This document shows positions 12,788 through 20,262 of a stretch of 26,006 nt of DNA, piece after piece. A model generated the notes under the pieces. It was not told the DNA's origin. It made no database searches and saw only the letters and a program-made list of their open reading frames with translations. The stretch covers positions 1 through 26,006 of the forward strand of contig CALFUE010000164.1 in assembly GCA_937916345.1 (NCBI GenBank), read 5' to 3'. The position numbers and the translations under genes were made by a program. The stretch is from an uncultured bacterium. GTDB lineage: Bacteria; Bacillota; Clostridia; Lachnospirales; Lachnospiraceae. Each line of letters starts with the position of its first letter. Position 1 is the stretch's first letter.

Positions 12788-13052
12788 CCGCTTCTCCCTC
12801 CTCTGGTGCTGCCAAAAAATAAATCTTGCCCCCTAAAATCTGAATTTGCTGCAGGCTCCGCTCCTTGTGGTCGAAGTCGTACATCGGGAATCCTCTATCC
12901 CTAAGCTCCCCGATCAACATCTGTATGCTCTGACACAGCGTGCCGTTCGGAACGTCTGAAAAATCCGGCTGTATATCCTGTGCCATCTGCTCCCTGAAGG
13001 CCGCCTGCCTCCTTTCTCTCCTTGCCTGCTGCCGTCTCTCGTATCTATTCAT
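12753..13052 (-). CDS. Hypothetical phage protein, basic N terminus (99 aa)
   Basis: I place the start at the ATG at 13052 because it overlaps the upstream gene's end by 8 nt, as elsewhere in this module. The frame stays open further upstream, but that part lies inside the neighbouring gene. The product begins MNRYERRQQARRERRQ, an Arg-rich helix (residues 1-20). It continues with FSDVPNGTLCQSIQMLIGELRDRGFPMYDFDHKERSLQQIQILGGKIYFLA and a glutamate-rich tail. The PM-x-DFDHKER part suggests a small globular fold. No family is recognised. Confidence 0.65.
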   Translation of the reverse strand: MNRYERRQQARRERRQAAFREQMAQDIQPDFSDVPNGTLCQSIQMLIGELRDRGFPMYDFDHKERSLQQIQILGGKIYFLAAPEEGEADEETTQADEGI

Positions 13053-13290
13053 CCTTTTTACCGTCCTTTCCCTTTGGTTTCTTCTCTGGCTTTGGCTGTT
13101 CTTTTGGAGCCGGGTCAAGCTGGATCCTGATCGGCGGCTGCGGCTTATTAAGCGTCGCATAAATCGTGGCTGCGCTGTAAGCAATCTGCACCGCCCTTTC
13201 TTCCGGCAGTCCTTTGCATATCGTATTCAGGTACGCTCCGGTAAAAACTTCCGCGAGGTCTCTCCCGTAATCAAAAAGGCTACTCGTCAT
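13045..13290 (-). CDS. Hypothetical phage protein with Pro/Lys-rich tail (81 aa)
   Basis: The preferred start is the ATG at 13290, with GGGAGGG six bases upstream; an earlier in-frame start at 13305 lacks that spacing. Residues 1-50 (LFDYGRDLAEVFTGAYLN, then EERAVQIAYSAATIYATLN) are a predicted helical domain. The last 25 residues are a disordered Pro/Lys-rich tail (EQPKPEKKPKGKDGKKDE). It overlaps the small membrane gene upstream by 11 nt and the next gene by 8 nt. Function is unknown. Confidence 0.65.
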   Translation of the reverse strand: MTSSLFDYGRDLAEVFTGAYLNTICKGLPEERAVQIAYSAATIYATLNKPQPPIRIQLDPAPKEQPKPEKKPKGKDGKKDE

Positions 13291-13390
13291 GTCCATCCCT
13301 CCCAACCGCTGCCATCAAGGCCATCAAAACTATCCCGAAAAAAGTACCCAGAATAAATCCGGCGCCGCCTGAAATGATCAAATCAATCAT
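13280..13390 (-). CDS. Small membrane protein, DUF3789-like (36 aa)
   Basis: The ATG at 13390 is preceded by GAGGAGGG with normal spacing. The 36-aa product begins MIDLIISGGAGFILG and contains a glycine-rich transmembrane helix (residues 4-29, with FFGIVLMALMAAVG), ending in a charged tail RDGHDE. Very short single-helix proteins of this form, annotated DUF3789, are common in Firmicutes phage early regions. Their function is unknown. Its last codons overlap the next gene's start (13290), showing coupled translation. Confidence 0.65.
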   Translation of the reverse strand: MIDLIISGGAGFILGTFFGIVLMALMAAVGRDGHDE

Positions 13391-13583
13391 GATAATCCCT
13401 CCTCATATTCCTCGCCTGAGTCGGTGTTCTCCTGTTCTGGTATGCGTCGCAGGGTCCGTCTCCGTACTCCGTTATACACCCGTAACAATCCGAATCGGCG
13501 CAGGAGCATACCCACTCGCCGTCCTCTTTCCTGTGAAACTCGCAATTTCCACAACAATCTTCCCATTCCTCTTTCCAACTCAT
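13383..13583 (-). CDS. Cysteine-rich putative zinc-binding protein (66 aa)
   Basis: GGAGGT lies six bases before the ATG at 13583. The product, MSWKEEWEDCCGNCEFHRK..., has eight cysteines in 66 residues: CC, then CGNC, then WVCSCADSDCYGC and a later GPCDAY. The spacing suggests one or two zinc sites. Small proteins of this type are frequent in phage early operons and may bind host proteins or nucleic acid. The start overlaps the previous stop as ATGA. Confidence 0.7.
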   Translation of the reverse strand: MSWKEEWEDCCGNCEFHRKEDGEWVCSCADSDCYGCITEYGDGPCDAYQNRRTPTQARNMRRDYHD

Positions 13584-13891
13584 CGGCACACCTCCGGCAT
13601 CTCGTATATGCCTCGCTCTATCCTCTCAATAGCTCCGCTTCCGTGTTTAATCTCCTGAATAACGGCAAGAATATCATAAAGGGCTGTAAGGTTTGCGTCG
13701 CCGCCGATATCCGCATAACGCTTGTGCCCGTTCTCGTAAGTAATCTCTGCCACCTCTTTGCAATATTCCCGAGATTCCTTGCCCTTTGCCATGTACCAGT
13801 CCTGAACCGCCTCAATTTTAACAACCTTTTCGCCGTTCGCCTGCAGAATGGGAACCAGCGCCATAAGTGTATGGTTTATATCCTTGTTCAT
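13580..13891 (-). CDS. Hypothetical phage protein (103 aa)
   Basis: AGGAGG is seven bases before the ATG at 13891, which I prefer to an in-frame start 18 bp upstream that lies within the ribosome site. Residues include NHTLMALVPILQANGEKVVKIEAVQDWY, a middle helix SREYCKEVAEITYENGHKRY, and ALYDILAVIQEIKHGSGAIERIERGIYEM. It is probably a small alpha/beta protein with no evident active site. It overlaps the Cys-rich gene by 4 nt. Not recognised. Confidence 0.68.
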   Translation of the reverse strand: MNKDINHTLMALVPILQANGEKVVKIEAVQDWYMAKGKESREYCKEVAEITYENGHKRYADIGGDANLTALYDILAVIQEIKHGSGAIERIERGIYEMPEVCR

Positions 13892-13905
13892 AAATCGTCC
13901 TCCTC

Positions 13906-14238
13906 TCAAATTGTCAGGCTCTCAACATAGCCGATCTGAATCCCCGTTCCGCTCTGCTGCATATTTACGGTAGGCACAGACCGCTTCAACCCCAAAATAC
14001 AAAATTCTTCTGAAAGTCCGTAAGTTCCGTCGCCTTGATATATGTATTCAATTTCCCTCGTAACCTTGCGCCCGGTAAATCTGCCGTTTATGTACTCCCT
14101 CAAAAGAAGTCTGTCTCCGACCCTGAAAGTCCTGTCTGCTCTCCTGATCTCGAAATTCTTAACCTTGTTCGCTACATCGTCAAACCACTTCGGTAATATC
14201 TTTAATTCGTGGGTTGTATAGAAAATGTTATCTTCCAT
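13906..14238 (-). CDS. DUF3850 (ASCH/PUA-like) domain protein
   Basis: This 110-aa protein matches DUF3850. The signature HELKILPKWFDDV near residue 10 is followed by KNFEIRRADRTFRVGDRLLLREY (28-50), a TGRKVTREIEYIYQ segment (55-68) and a closing FCILGL strand (79-84). The fold is PUA-like and related to ASCH domains, which bind RNA or modified bases. Copies in phages are usually single-domain, as here. AGGAGG precedes the ATG. The C-terminal extension after residue 85 is less conserved. Confidence 0.87.
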   Translation of the reverse strand: MEDNIFYTTHELKILPKWFDDVANKVKNFEIRRADRTFRVGDRLLLREYINGRFTGRKVTREIEYIYQGDGTYGLSEEFCILGLKRSVPTVNMQQSGTGIQIGYVESLTI

Positions 14239-14243
14239 CCTGC

Positions 14244-14609
14244 TTATTCCTCCTTTGAATAGTCCCCTACTTCGTAAAGATCTGCTAACGGTAATATGTG
14301 ATAAAAATTTGGAACTTGATTCGTCTTACCAAGCCAGTAATAACCTTTTCGGCTCTCAAAACATGGCCAGTCCTCTGCAACTTCGCCTACTTCCTCGTAA
14401 GCGTCCTCGCCCACTCTTTCCAGAAAAAAGTCAACATCAATATGCGGCACATAATCTTCGCAAATTCCTATTGCAATCTTTGTTCCGGGTTCAATCTCGT
14501 AATTCTGCCATGCATCCCGGAGACACTCGTCTATGGTATCGAACACGTCATGTTCCCAGATTTCCCTGTCTGCTTGTGTCTCCCATGTGTACTTAACTTT
14601 TTCGCTCAT
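14244..14609 (-). CDS. Hypothetical acidic phage protein (121 aa)
   Basis: The ATG at 14609 follows AAAGGAG by six bases and overlaps the VRR-NUC stop as ATGA. The 121-aa product starts MSEKVKYTWETQADREIWEHD and is strongly acidic. It contains TIDECLRDAWQNYEIEPGTKIAIGICEDYVPHIDVDFFLERVGEDAYEEVGE, and residues 91-121 end YHILPLADLYEVGDYSKEE. The strand-rich centre with PHIDVDFFLE suggests an alpha/beta fold. No family or catalytic site is recognised, though DNA mimicry by the acidic surface is possible. Confidence 0.68.
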   Translation of the reverse strand: MSEKVKYTWETQADREIWEHDVFDTIDECLRDAWQNYEIEPGTKIAIGICEDYVPHIDVDFFLERVGEDAYEEVGEVAEDWPCFESRKGYYWLGKTNQVPNFYHILPLADLYEVGDYSKEE

Positions 14610-15007
14610 TGTCTGCTCCTTTCTATGATCCGCTCTGCTTCTTCCGGGAAGCACACCGTTCCGGCGTAGCCGCCGTTTGCAAGAATCGCTTTTATGGCTT
14701 GCCGCTGGAGATCTGAAGGTTTCCCGTAATATGGCCGCTTTACCCCGAACCCGTAAAACCTGCCGTCGATCATGGCTATAATGTCCGGCACTCCGCCTCG
14801 GCTGTACGGTCCTGCTGCCGCTTTCCAGATATAGGCTTTCGGATATCTTTTCTTCAGGTACTTCATGATCTTCTCTTGGTACTTCGGTTCAAGCGGCACA
14901 CGGGCTTTCAAATATTTTCTCGCTCCCGTCCTGTTCGTTGCCTTGCCTATCTGAATCAGGTAATCAATGGCTGCGGCTTCGTCCGGGAATCTGTCAAGTG
15001 GTTTCAT
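14606..15007 (-). CDS. VRR-NUC domain nuclease-like protein, active-site Glu replaced by Gly
   Basis: This 133-aa protein belongs to the VRR-NUC group of PD-(D/E)XK nucleases, frequent in phage replication modules as putative branched-DNA nucleases. It shows PYSRGGVPDII (67-77, with Asp75), GRFYGFGVKRP (82-92) and the DLQRQAIKAI helix. The family normally has Glu-x-Lys in the second block; here residue 88 is Gly (GGG at 14746-14744), leaving Gly-Val-Lys90. A one-base change GAG to GGG would explain it. The N terminus (1-45) carries a helix with RTGARKYLKARV that may contact DNA. AGGAGG lies seven bases before the ATG. Confidence 0.85.
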   Translation of the reverse strand: MKPLDRFPDEAAAIDYLIQIGKATNRTGARKYLKARVPLEPKYQEKIMKYLKKRYPKAYIWKAAAGPYSRGGVPDIIAMIDGRFYGFGVKRPYYGKPSDLQRQAIKAILANGGYAGTVCFPEEAERIIERSRQ

Positions 15008-15204
15008 CTGACCGCCTCCTTGAAATCTTTTACGGCTTCCTCGGCTTTTTCCTTTCCCTCAAACCATTCCGTATATATCGTTTTGCTTTTGGTCTGCTTT
15101 CGAGTGCTTCCGGGCTTTTCCTCTGCTTCCTTGCTGGCGGTAATCATCGCCTGTGCTTCGCCGTTCCCGTAATAAACAAAAGTTACCTCACACCATGTAC
15201 TCAA
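15004..15204 (-). CDS. Hypothetical phage protein with TTG start (66 aa)
   Basis: The product starts at TTG (15204) eight bases after AAGGAGG; the preceding stop overlaps as TTGA. The 66-aa sequence MSTWCEVTFVYYGNGEAQAM... continues with a charged, lysine-rich middle (KEAEEKPGSTRKQTKSKT) and YTEWFEGKEKAEEAVKDFKEAV. A short beta strand pair followed by a helix is likely. No family is recognised. It overlaps the VRR-NUC gene by 4 nt. Confidence 0.6.
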   Translation of the reverse strand: MSTWCEVTFVYYGNGEAQAMITASKEAEEKPGSTRKQTKSKTIYTEWFEGKEKAEEAVKDFKEAVR

Positions 15205-15395
15205 TGCTGCATCCTCCTTATTTGCTTGATAAGCTGCCTCTTTTGTAAAAAGTTCAGCGATGGGTTCATAGATATCAATATAATTTCCTCGTCTCCGGGT
15301 GGCGGCAGCTTTTTCATCGCTCGGCTTATTGCCTCTGCCGCCTCATTCGTCGTTGTCCCAAAATCTTTTAACGCTTGAAAGAAATCACTTTGCAT
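15201..15395 (-). CDS. Hypothetical phage protein (64 aa)
   Basis: AGGAGG nine bases before the ATG at 15395 decides the start, which overlaps the upstream stop as TGATG. The product begins MQSDFFQALKDFGTTT and reads on with EAAEAISRAMKKLPPP, then GDEEIILISMNPSLNFLQKRQLIKQIRR. The first half resembles short helical proteins common in phage tail or early operons, but I cannot name a family. It is basic at the C terminus. Confidence 0.65.
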   Translation of the reverse strand: MQSDFFQALKDFGTTTNEAAEAISRAMKKLPPPGDEEIILISMNPSLNFLQKRQLIKQIRRMQH

Positions 15396-15940
15396 CAGCA
15401 ACCGCCTCCTTTTTTGTCTGAAATGAACATCAATACCGCCCCACAATCTGGCTTTTCTCTGGTCTCCCACCTTTCCGCTTCAAGATCGTAAAACTGATCT
15501 ATCAAGTCGTTGTATATTGCCGGGGGTTGCGGTGGATCCGCAAGGCAGGGTTCCGTTATGTAAAGGCAAGTGTGCTTGTCAAAATATGGCTTGTATATCT
15601 TTTCAAGCTCTGCCTTCAGCTCCGCGCCTATCTGCTCCAGCTCCTGAATTGAATAATTCTTAAAGATCGCCCTGCCTGCTTTCTTCCCGGTTCCAAAATT
15701 ATCAATGCAATTCTGGAAGCCCTGAATAACTCCGTCGCTGTCGCTCTGCAGGATCCTGAAATCTGCCATTGCGATCTGCATCAAGTAGTCGCTTGTAAGT
15801 CCCTTAAGCTGATCCTTTAATTTGTCGAACGCTATCTTGTATCTTCCGGCTAAATCTTCTGGGGACACTTTTTCTTTGTTTGTCCGGTACTTCGATAGCG
15901 TATTTTCAAGGGTTTTCCTTAATTCCTGCTCGGTTTCCAT
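15395..15940 (-). CDS. Hypothetical phage protein (181 aa)
   Basis: AAAGGAG stands seven bases before the ATG at 15940. The first 130 residues are helical with coiled-coil character (ELRKTLENTLSKYRTNKEK, KIAFDKLKDQLKGL, SIQELEQIGAELKAELEKIY). The C-terminal 45 residues hold ITEPCLADPPQPPAIYNDL and a Gly/Cys end (KKGGGC). No known motif is visible. It is the first gene after the iteron region, and one repeat copy (15954-15963) lies just upstream of its ribosome site, so whatever binds the repeats could influence its expression. Confidence 0.65.
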   Translation of the reverse strand: METEQELRKTLENTLSKYRTNKEKVSPEDLAGRYKIAFDKLKDQLKGLTSDYLMQIAMADFRILQSDSDGVIQGFQNCIDNFGTGKKAGRAIFKNYSIQELEQIGAELKAELEKIYKPYFDKHTCLYITEPCLADPPQPPAIYNDLIDQFYDLEAERWETREKPDCGAVLMFISDKKGGGC

Positions 15941-15953
15941 GGCCGTCTCCTTT

Positions 15954-16251
15954 CCTTACGCCTGTTAAATCCTTACGCCTTTTGTTTTTCGTAGGCGTAA
16001 TGCGACACCTCCTTGTTTTATGCGGCTTTGCGGTCATTCCTTACGCCTTACGCCTAATTTTGAAATACATACCTAAATCTTTTCAGCGATACACAAAAAA
16101 GTTTGCAAATTCCTCGCGTCATAATACCTATAAATAGGCGTAATGTCGTAAGGAATATATAAATAGGCTATCTAAAGCCTTGATTTTGCTCACTTTTTCG
16201 CCTTACGCCTAACCTTACGCCTAACCTTACGCCTAATTGTTAGGCGTAAGG
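15954..16251. repeat. Iteron-like cluster, candidate replication origin
   Basis: This gene-free stretch contains ten copies of TTACGCC or its complement. Plus-orientation CCTTACGCCT begins at 15954, 15971, 16039, 16046, 16201, 16213 and 16225, and inverted copies begin at 15993, 16136 and 16240. Three perfect tandem 12-mers CCTTACGCCTAA occupy 16201-16236. The last forms a perfect 12-bp inverted repeat with 16240-16251 around a 3-nt loop. AT-rich DNA separates the clusters (16058-16135 and 16144-16190). The position directly after the primase-helicase gene and the mix of iterons, AT-rich DNA and a strong hairpin suggest a replication origin. A regulatory region is the alternative. Confidence 0.7.
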
Positions 16252-16260
16252 AATTTCAAG

Positions 16261-19032
16261 CTAAAACGGAAGCTCCTCCTGCTTGAAATTTTCCTTCTTC
16301 TCGTCCTTTACAAAGGGATTTTCGTCGTCCTGAAAAGGTAACTGATCAAGCTGGGACTCATCAATCGGTCTGAATCCATCCATGTCTGCTGCAGCCTCAT
16401 CCTCGTTCAAAGGATCCGATCTCTTTGTGAACGGGTTAAGATCGAAGCACACAAACCTGCAAGTCCTGTTGTCAAACCATTTTCGGACACAATACTCCTT
16501 CCCGCCGTTCGGCTTCGGAGAACTGTCAATGTAATTATTGTCCGCAAGATACTTGAGCGTTTTCCTCGGGCTGTAACCGGCTTTCTGCAATGCTTGATTA
16601 AGTATGCTCGGGAATATATACGCCTTGCCCTCCATCTCGCTTATGGTTCCGAGGCAGGTTCCGAGCGCCTTGTCTCCGAATTGCCCCCTGTTTGAAAGGA
16701 TCCAGTCAACTATGAACTGGGTAGCGTTTTCGTTTACATCTGCAACTCCGGAGGATAACTGCTCCCGGATGATCGTCTCTGCCATCTGCACCGCTCGCCT
16801 CCAGCTTTCTTCGGTGTAGGTAAGTAATAATTTGCCGTTGTCGCTTTCAGCTTCGGGCAGACGCGCCTCTGAAAAAATCCAGCCGTCAATCATAACATCT
16901 GCAAGCGCAACCGCCGCTATGCCTGCGATATGGCTTCCGCGCGTCCCGTTGGCGATCTTGTATATTTCCTCGGTCATTTTGCCGTAAGCGTCCGTTATGC
17001 TGCGCTCGTCGGTCTCCATAACCCTGTCAATAAAAATGTTCCCTGCGTGTCCGTAACAAAGAGCTGTCTGCTGGTGCATGAGGGAGGCTTCCTTTTCCTC
17101 GGTAAACGGCCCGCCGTAGATCTCCAGAACTCTGGTAGAGACACCCGTCTGGCTGGTCTCCGTCGATAACGGTTCCTCTCCTGTCGCAAGGCACACCGTT
17201 CTCCATGTGTTAAGCTGCTGCAGACCGCCGCCCTTGCTGCCTCTCGCCCTGCCGGTTCCTGATGCAAGCATATAGACAATCTTTTCTATGTTTTCCTGCT
17301 TATTCCCGGCAAGCTGACGCTCATCAATCCCCATCGGCAAGTCGTTGTAGAATCCGGCCATTCGTTCGAGGGCTACCTGCGTAGCGTTGAAGTTTACCAT
17401 CAAATGCTCTGGGTCTCCCCAAACGGAAAGAGCCGCCTTTAATGCTGCCGTTTTGCCGCCCTTGCTGCCGCCCCAGTTGTAAACAAAGAATATCCTCTGT
17501 GAAAGGATCCTGAGGAGCGGCGCTGCGAACGCTGCCGCAAGAATGAATCTGAACTTATCCCGCTGCCTGTGCGGTTTCATCATCTGGATCCATTCTTCTT
17601 TGGTTCCGCTGGCGTGGTAGGCTGCCGCCCATCCCCTGAGCGATGGCTCAATATCCAGAACAACATCGTCGGCGTGTCCGGGAAGGAATCTCCCCCTTGT
17701 CTGCCAGCCGAAGGTGCTTGTGGAATCTGCCCTTGTGATAATATCTATGTTCTCGGCTTCCAGCCCCTCTAAAAACCGCACAACCTGCTTTGCGTTCTCG
17801 CTTGTGATCGTGCATCCGAGGTCTGCAAGTACGGTTATGCTCCTGCTTGTAAATACCGTGGATCTCGGGTAGATGGCGGTCTGCCACCTGCCGTCTCTCT
17901 TGAACGCTATCTCGATCTTTTCCTCTCCGGTCTCGAGGCTCTTAAGCCTCTGGGTAAGAATGATCGGCGTCCGGCACACCATGGTCGGTGTCAGTTTCTT
18001 CTCATCAATGTGGCTTATTCCCTTTTCTGAATAAAGCCATCCTTCCGGCTGTCTTAAATTAACCGGTGCTCCCTTTATTGCTTCCGGGATATAGTCCGTA
18101 ATGTCGTCAATCTCAATCTTTTTTGCTTTGCGCAGGGCTTTCTGGATCTTCGCCGCTGCTTCCTCTTTGCCTTCGTTCAAGAAAAGCTCCGAGGGATCCT
18201 TTACTCCGTAAGCCCTGCAGCTCCATGTGAATACTTCGCCTGCAAATCCTGTTTCATGTAATACCCGGCACACCTTTTCAAGAAATGTATCGCCGCCCTT
18301 GTCTGGCTCAACATGGATATATACCTTTAGCCCATCAAGCGCCGGAACCATCGGAGCCTTAAAATTGCTCGCTCCCGGGACACCCAACGCCGGAAAGGTT
18401 AAGTGCCACAAGGTCTGCGTGTCGCTCTCTCCTTCAACAAGAAGAACGCTGCCGTTCTCCCTGATCGCCGGAAGTCGCCACAATCCGTAAAGGGTAAGTT
18501 TTCCCGCTGATCCGTAGCTCCATCGAAATTCCTTTGATCCGTATCTCTTTCGGAATACGGGAGCCTTTGCTCCGCTCTCGTCGTAATACGGCATCTTAAG
18601 AAACTGCGTTCCGTCTCTGTCTCTGCCGGTCTCAACCCGGCACACATCCTTCAGAAATTCCTCGGGCAGCCTCTTGTGAAATGCGTACTCCTGAATTGTG
18701 AGCGGTTCAAGGCTGGGTTTTCTTTCCTGCTTCCTTTCTTCCGGGTCCTGATATCTGCCGTACTTCTGGAGGATCTGTTTATAGGCTTCTTTCGTATCAA
18801 CGCTGTTTAGTTTCGACCAGAATGTTACGAAATTCCCATCAATGCAGCCCGTGAAGCAATGGCACTTTCCCGTCCTGATGTCTGCGGTAAAGGAATCTTT
18901 CTTGTCGTCGTGGAAGGGACACTTTCCCATTATGCGGTCGCCGGTGATCTTCGGATTTTTAAGCACAGCTCTGTATTCTGCGGCATAATCGACAAATTCG
19001 TCGATGTTTATTTGCTCTGCTACCATCGCCAT
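16261..19032 (-). CDS. Phage primase-helicase (CHC2 zinc finger, TOPRIM, DUF927 ATPase)
   Basis: This 923-aa protein would prime and unwind DNA for replication. It begins with a CHC2-type zinc finger (CPFH at 38-41; Cys57, Cys59 and Cys63). A TOPRIM domain follows, with VLLVEGESD (196-204) and the metal-binding EPDKGGD (242-248). A DUF927-type helicase then starts near residue 325, with Walker A GGSKGGKT (521-528). The C-terminal 70 residues are acidic and end QEELPF, like the tip of single-strand binding proteins. The combination is common in Firmicutes phages and integrative elements. Two ATGs, 19032 and 19026, are possible; GGGAG is better spaced for the second. The stop is followed directly by the iteron region, which this protein may recognise. 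Confidence 0.92.
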   Translation of the reverse strand: MAMVAEQINIDEFVDYAAEYRAVLKNPKITGDRIMGKCPFHDDKKDSFTADIRTGKCHCFTGCIDGNFVTFWSKLNSVDTKEAYKQILQKYGRYQDPEERKQERKPSLEPLTIQEYAFHKRLPEEFLKDVCRVETGRDRDGTQFLKMPYYDESGAKAPVFRKRYGSKEFRWSYGSAGKLTLYGLWRLPAIRENGSVLLVEGESDTQTLWHLTFPALGVPGASNFKAPMVPALDGLKVYIHVEPDKGGDTFLEKVCRVLHETGFAGEVFTWSCRAYGVKDPSELFLNEGKEEAAAKIQKALRKAKKIEIDDITDYIPEAIKGAPVNLRQPEGWLYSEKGISHIDEKKLTPTMVCRTPIILTQRLKSLETGEEKIEIAFKRDGRWQTAIYPRSTVFTSRSITVLADLGCTITSENAKQVVRFLEGLEAENIDIITRADSTSTFGWQTRGRFLPGHADDVVLDIEPSLRGWAAAYHASGTKEEWIQMMKPHRQRDKFRFILAAAFAAPLLRILSQRIFFVYNWGGSKGGKTAALKAALSVWGDPEHLMVNFNATQVALERMAGFYNDLPMGIDERQLAGNKQENIEKIVYMLASGTGRARGSKGGGLQQLNTWRTVCLATGEEPLSTETSQTGVSTRVLEIYGGPFTEEKEASLMHQQTALCYGHAGNIFIDRVMETDERSITDAYGKMTEEIYKIANGTRGSHIAGIAAVALADVMIDGWIFSEARLPEAESDNGKLLLTYTEESWRRAVQMAETIIREQLSSGVADVNENATQFIVDWILSNRGQFGDKALGTCLGTISEMEGKAYIFPSILNQALQKAGYSPRKTLKYLADNNYIDSSPKPNGGKEYCVRKWFDNRTCRFVCFDLNPFTKRSDPLNEDEAAADMDGFRPIDESQLDQLPFQDDENPFVKDEKKENFKQEELPF

Positions 19033-19039
19033 CGCTCCC

Positions 19040-19402
19040 TTACCTTGATCTCTTAACCATTTCTATAAGCTCTTTCCTTGTCAGGGTTACAATTCGACCC
19101 GGAATCTTAAGCCTTGAAATTTCCGCAATCTCCGCTCTCATCCCCTCGCTGATTATTCCGTCAATAACAACAAGCAGGAACTCGTCACAATGGCGGAGGG
19201 CGTGTATTCCGAGGCCTAACCCGCATTCCCTCTCATCCTCGTCAGAATCGTCCAGAAACTGCGTAAAATAGATGTGGGGTACAATCGGCAATTTACCTTC
19301 CATAACCGTCTCTCTGGCGAAATACTGCGCCACCGCTATGTTAAATTCCTGCTGTCTTTTTCTCTTTGCTCTGTATCTCGAAATGATATAAACTTTTTTC
19401 AT
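19040..19402 (-). CDS. DUF7768/DUF4406-like protein (nucleoside deoxyribosyltransferase-like fold)
   Basis: I take the ATG at 19402 (AGAGG upstream); an in-frame extension to 19438 starts with a low-complexity stretch. The 120-aa product reads MKKVYIISRYRAKR, NIAVAQYFARETVMEGKLPIVPHIYFTQFLDDSDEDERECGLGLG, then CDEFLLVVIDGIISEGMRAEI. The PIVPHIYFTQFLDD, ER-x-x-G and CDE...ISEGM blocks are those of phage DUF7768 proteins, which share the Rossmann-like fold of nucleoside 2-deoxyribosyltransferases. A role in nucleotide salvage or modification during replication is plausible but not shown. Confidence 0.8.
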   Translation of the reverse strand: MKKVYIISRYRAKRKRQQEFNIAVAQYFARETVMEGKLPIVPHIYFTQFLDDSDEDERECGLGLGIHALRHCDEFLLVVIDGIISEGMRAEIAEISRLKIPGRIVTLTRKELIEMVKRSR

Positions 19403-19470
19403 GCGACCTCTTTCCGCTCCGGCTCCAAAGCGGGGCAAGCGCCCCGCCCGGATCCTGAAAGCAATATGTT

Positions 19471-20259
19471 TTAGTTGAAAGGCAAATCCTCTACATTCCC
19501 GTCCGGCACATTCACAAATCCGTCGCCTGCGTCTCCTGCCGCCGGTGCGGTGTTGTAATCGGAATCATCAACCGCTACCGAAGAATCGTTCTTCAGGCTT
19601 TCTACCATGGCCTTGGTTGCCTCTTTCTGTTCGTCCGTCAGCTTGTCGATAAAGGTAAATACCGCCCGGCTGTAATCAATACCGCCGCTCGACTTCTCTT
19701 TCTTCAGGGTGATCTTGGTAATCGCGTCGTAGCTGCGCATTCCCTTAAGCAGGATCCTCTTGCCGATGTAGTCTCTCATGTATTTCAGGGAAGTGGGCGG
19801 CATGGAAATGATAAGCGGCACAGGGTTGCCCTCTCTTAAGAAGTAAACTCTGTGAATGTTTTTGCAAGCCTTCCCTGTTCCGTCCGGCGAAAACTTGTTG
19901 TAGGGACAATCGGCACAGCTTCTGATCTCTCCGGTCTCTCTTACAACTCCGGTCTTGCCGTCAATGCTGGAGCAGTCCGGGGCTTCGTTGCCGCCCTGAA
20001 ACTTCTCTGCCCAGTATGCGTTGATCGGGTGGTGGTGCAGAATAATTCCTACGAGTTCCTTAACCATGTCCGGGCTTTCCTCATCCTCTCCCGGAACCTC
20101 AAACGCAAGGCCGCCGCCTGATGGAATCTTTACCCTGTCAAAAGGAATCGAGCCGAGCCCGTCCATTTCCTCTGCGATAGCCTCTGCAAAATCCCCCGTA
20201 AGGGTCTGCAGGTCAAACTTTGCTGCCGTTACTGCTACTTCGTTTTTCTTCTCTGCCAT
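19471..20259 (-). CDS. Conserved phage replication-module protein with zinc-binding cysteines
   Basis: This 262-aa protein is a familiar but unnamed one in Firmicutes phages. The N terminus has LTGDFAEAIAEEMDGL and the conserved FDRVKIPSGGGLAFEVP (40-56). Then come ILHHHPINAYW, a cysteine cluster (PDCSS, then SCADCPYNKFS and ACKN) that looks like a zinc ribbon, and RVYFLREGNPVPLIISMPP. A conserved LKKEKSSGGIDYSRAVF strand pair precedes an acidic tail ending VEDLPFN. The tail resembles an SSB C-terminal tip, so a single-strand DNA-binding or recombination role is likely but not proven. GAGGGGG precedes the ATG. Confidence 0.78.
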   Translation of the reverse strand: MAEKKNEVAVTAAKFDLQTLTGDFAEAIAEEMDGLGSIPFDRVKIPSGGGLAFEVPGEDEESPDMVKELVGIILHHHPINAYWAEKFQGGNEAPDCSSIDGKTGVVRETGEIRSCADCPYNKFSPDGTGKACKNIHRVYFLREGNPVPLIISMPPTSLKYMRDYIGKRILLKGMRSYDAITKITLKKEKSSGGIDYSRAVFTFIDKLTDEQKEATKAMVESLKNDSSVAVDDSDYNTAPAAGDAGDGFVNVPDGNVEDLPFN

Positions 20260-20262
20260 GGT

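Noticed and set aside
15954..16251. CRISPR array
   Set aside because: Repeats are only 10-12 bp, occur in both orientations and have irregular spacing; no cas genes are near.
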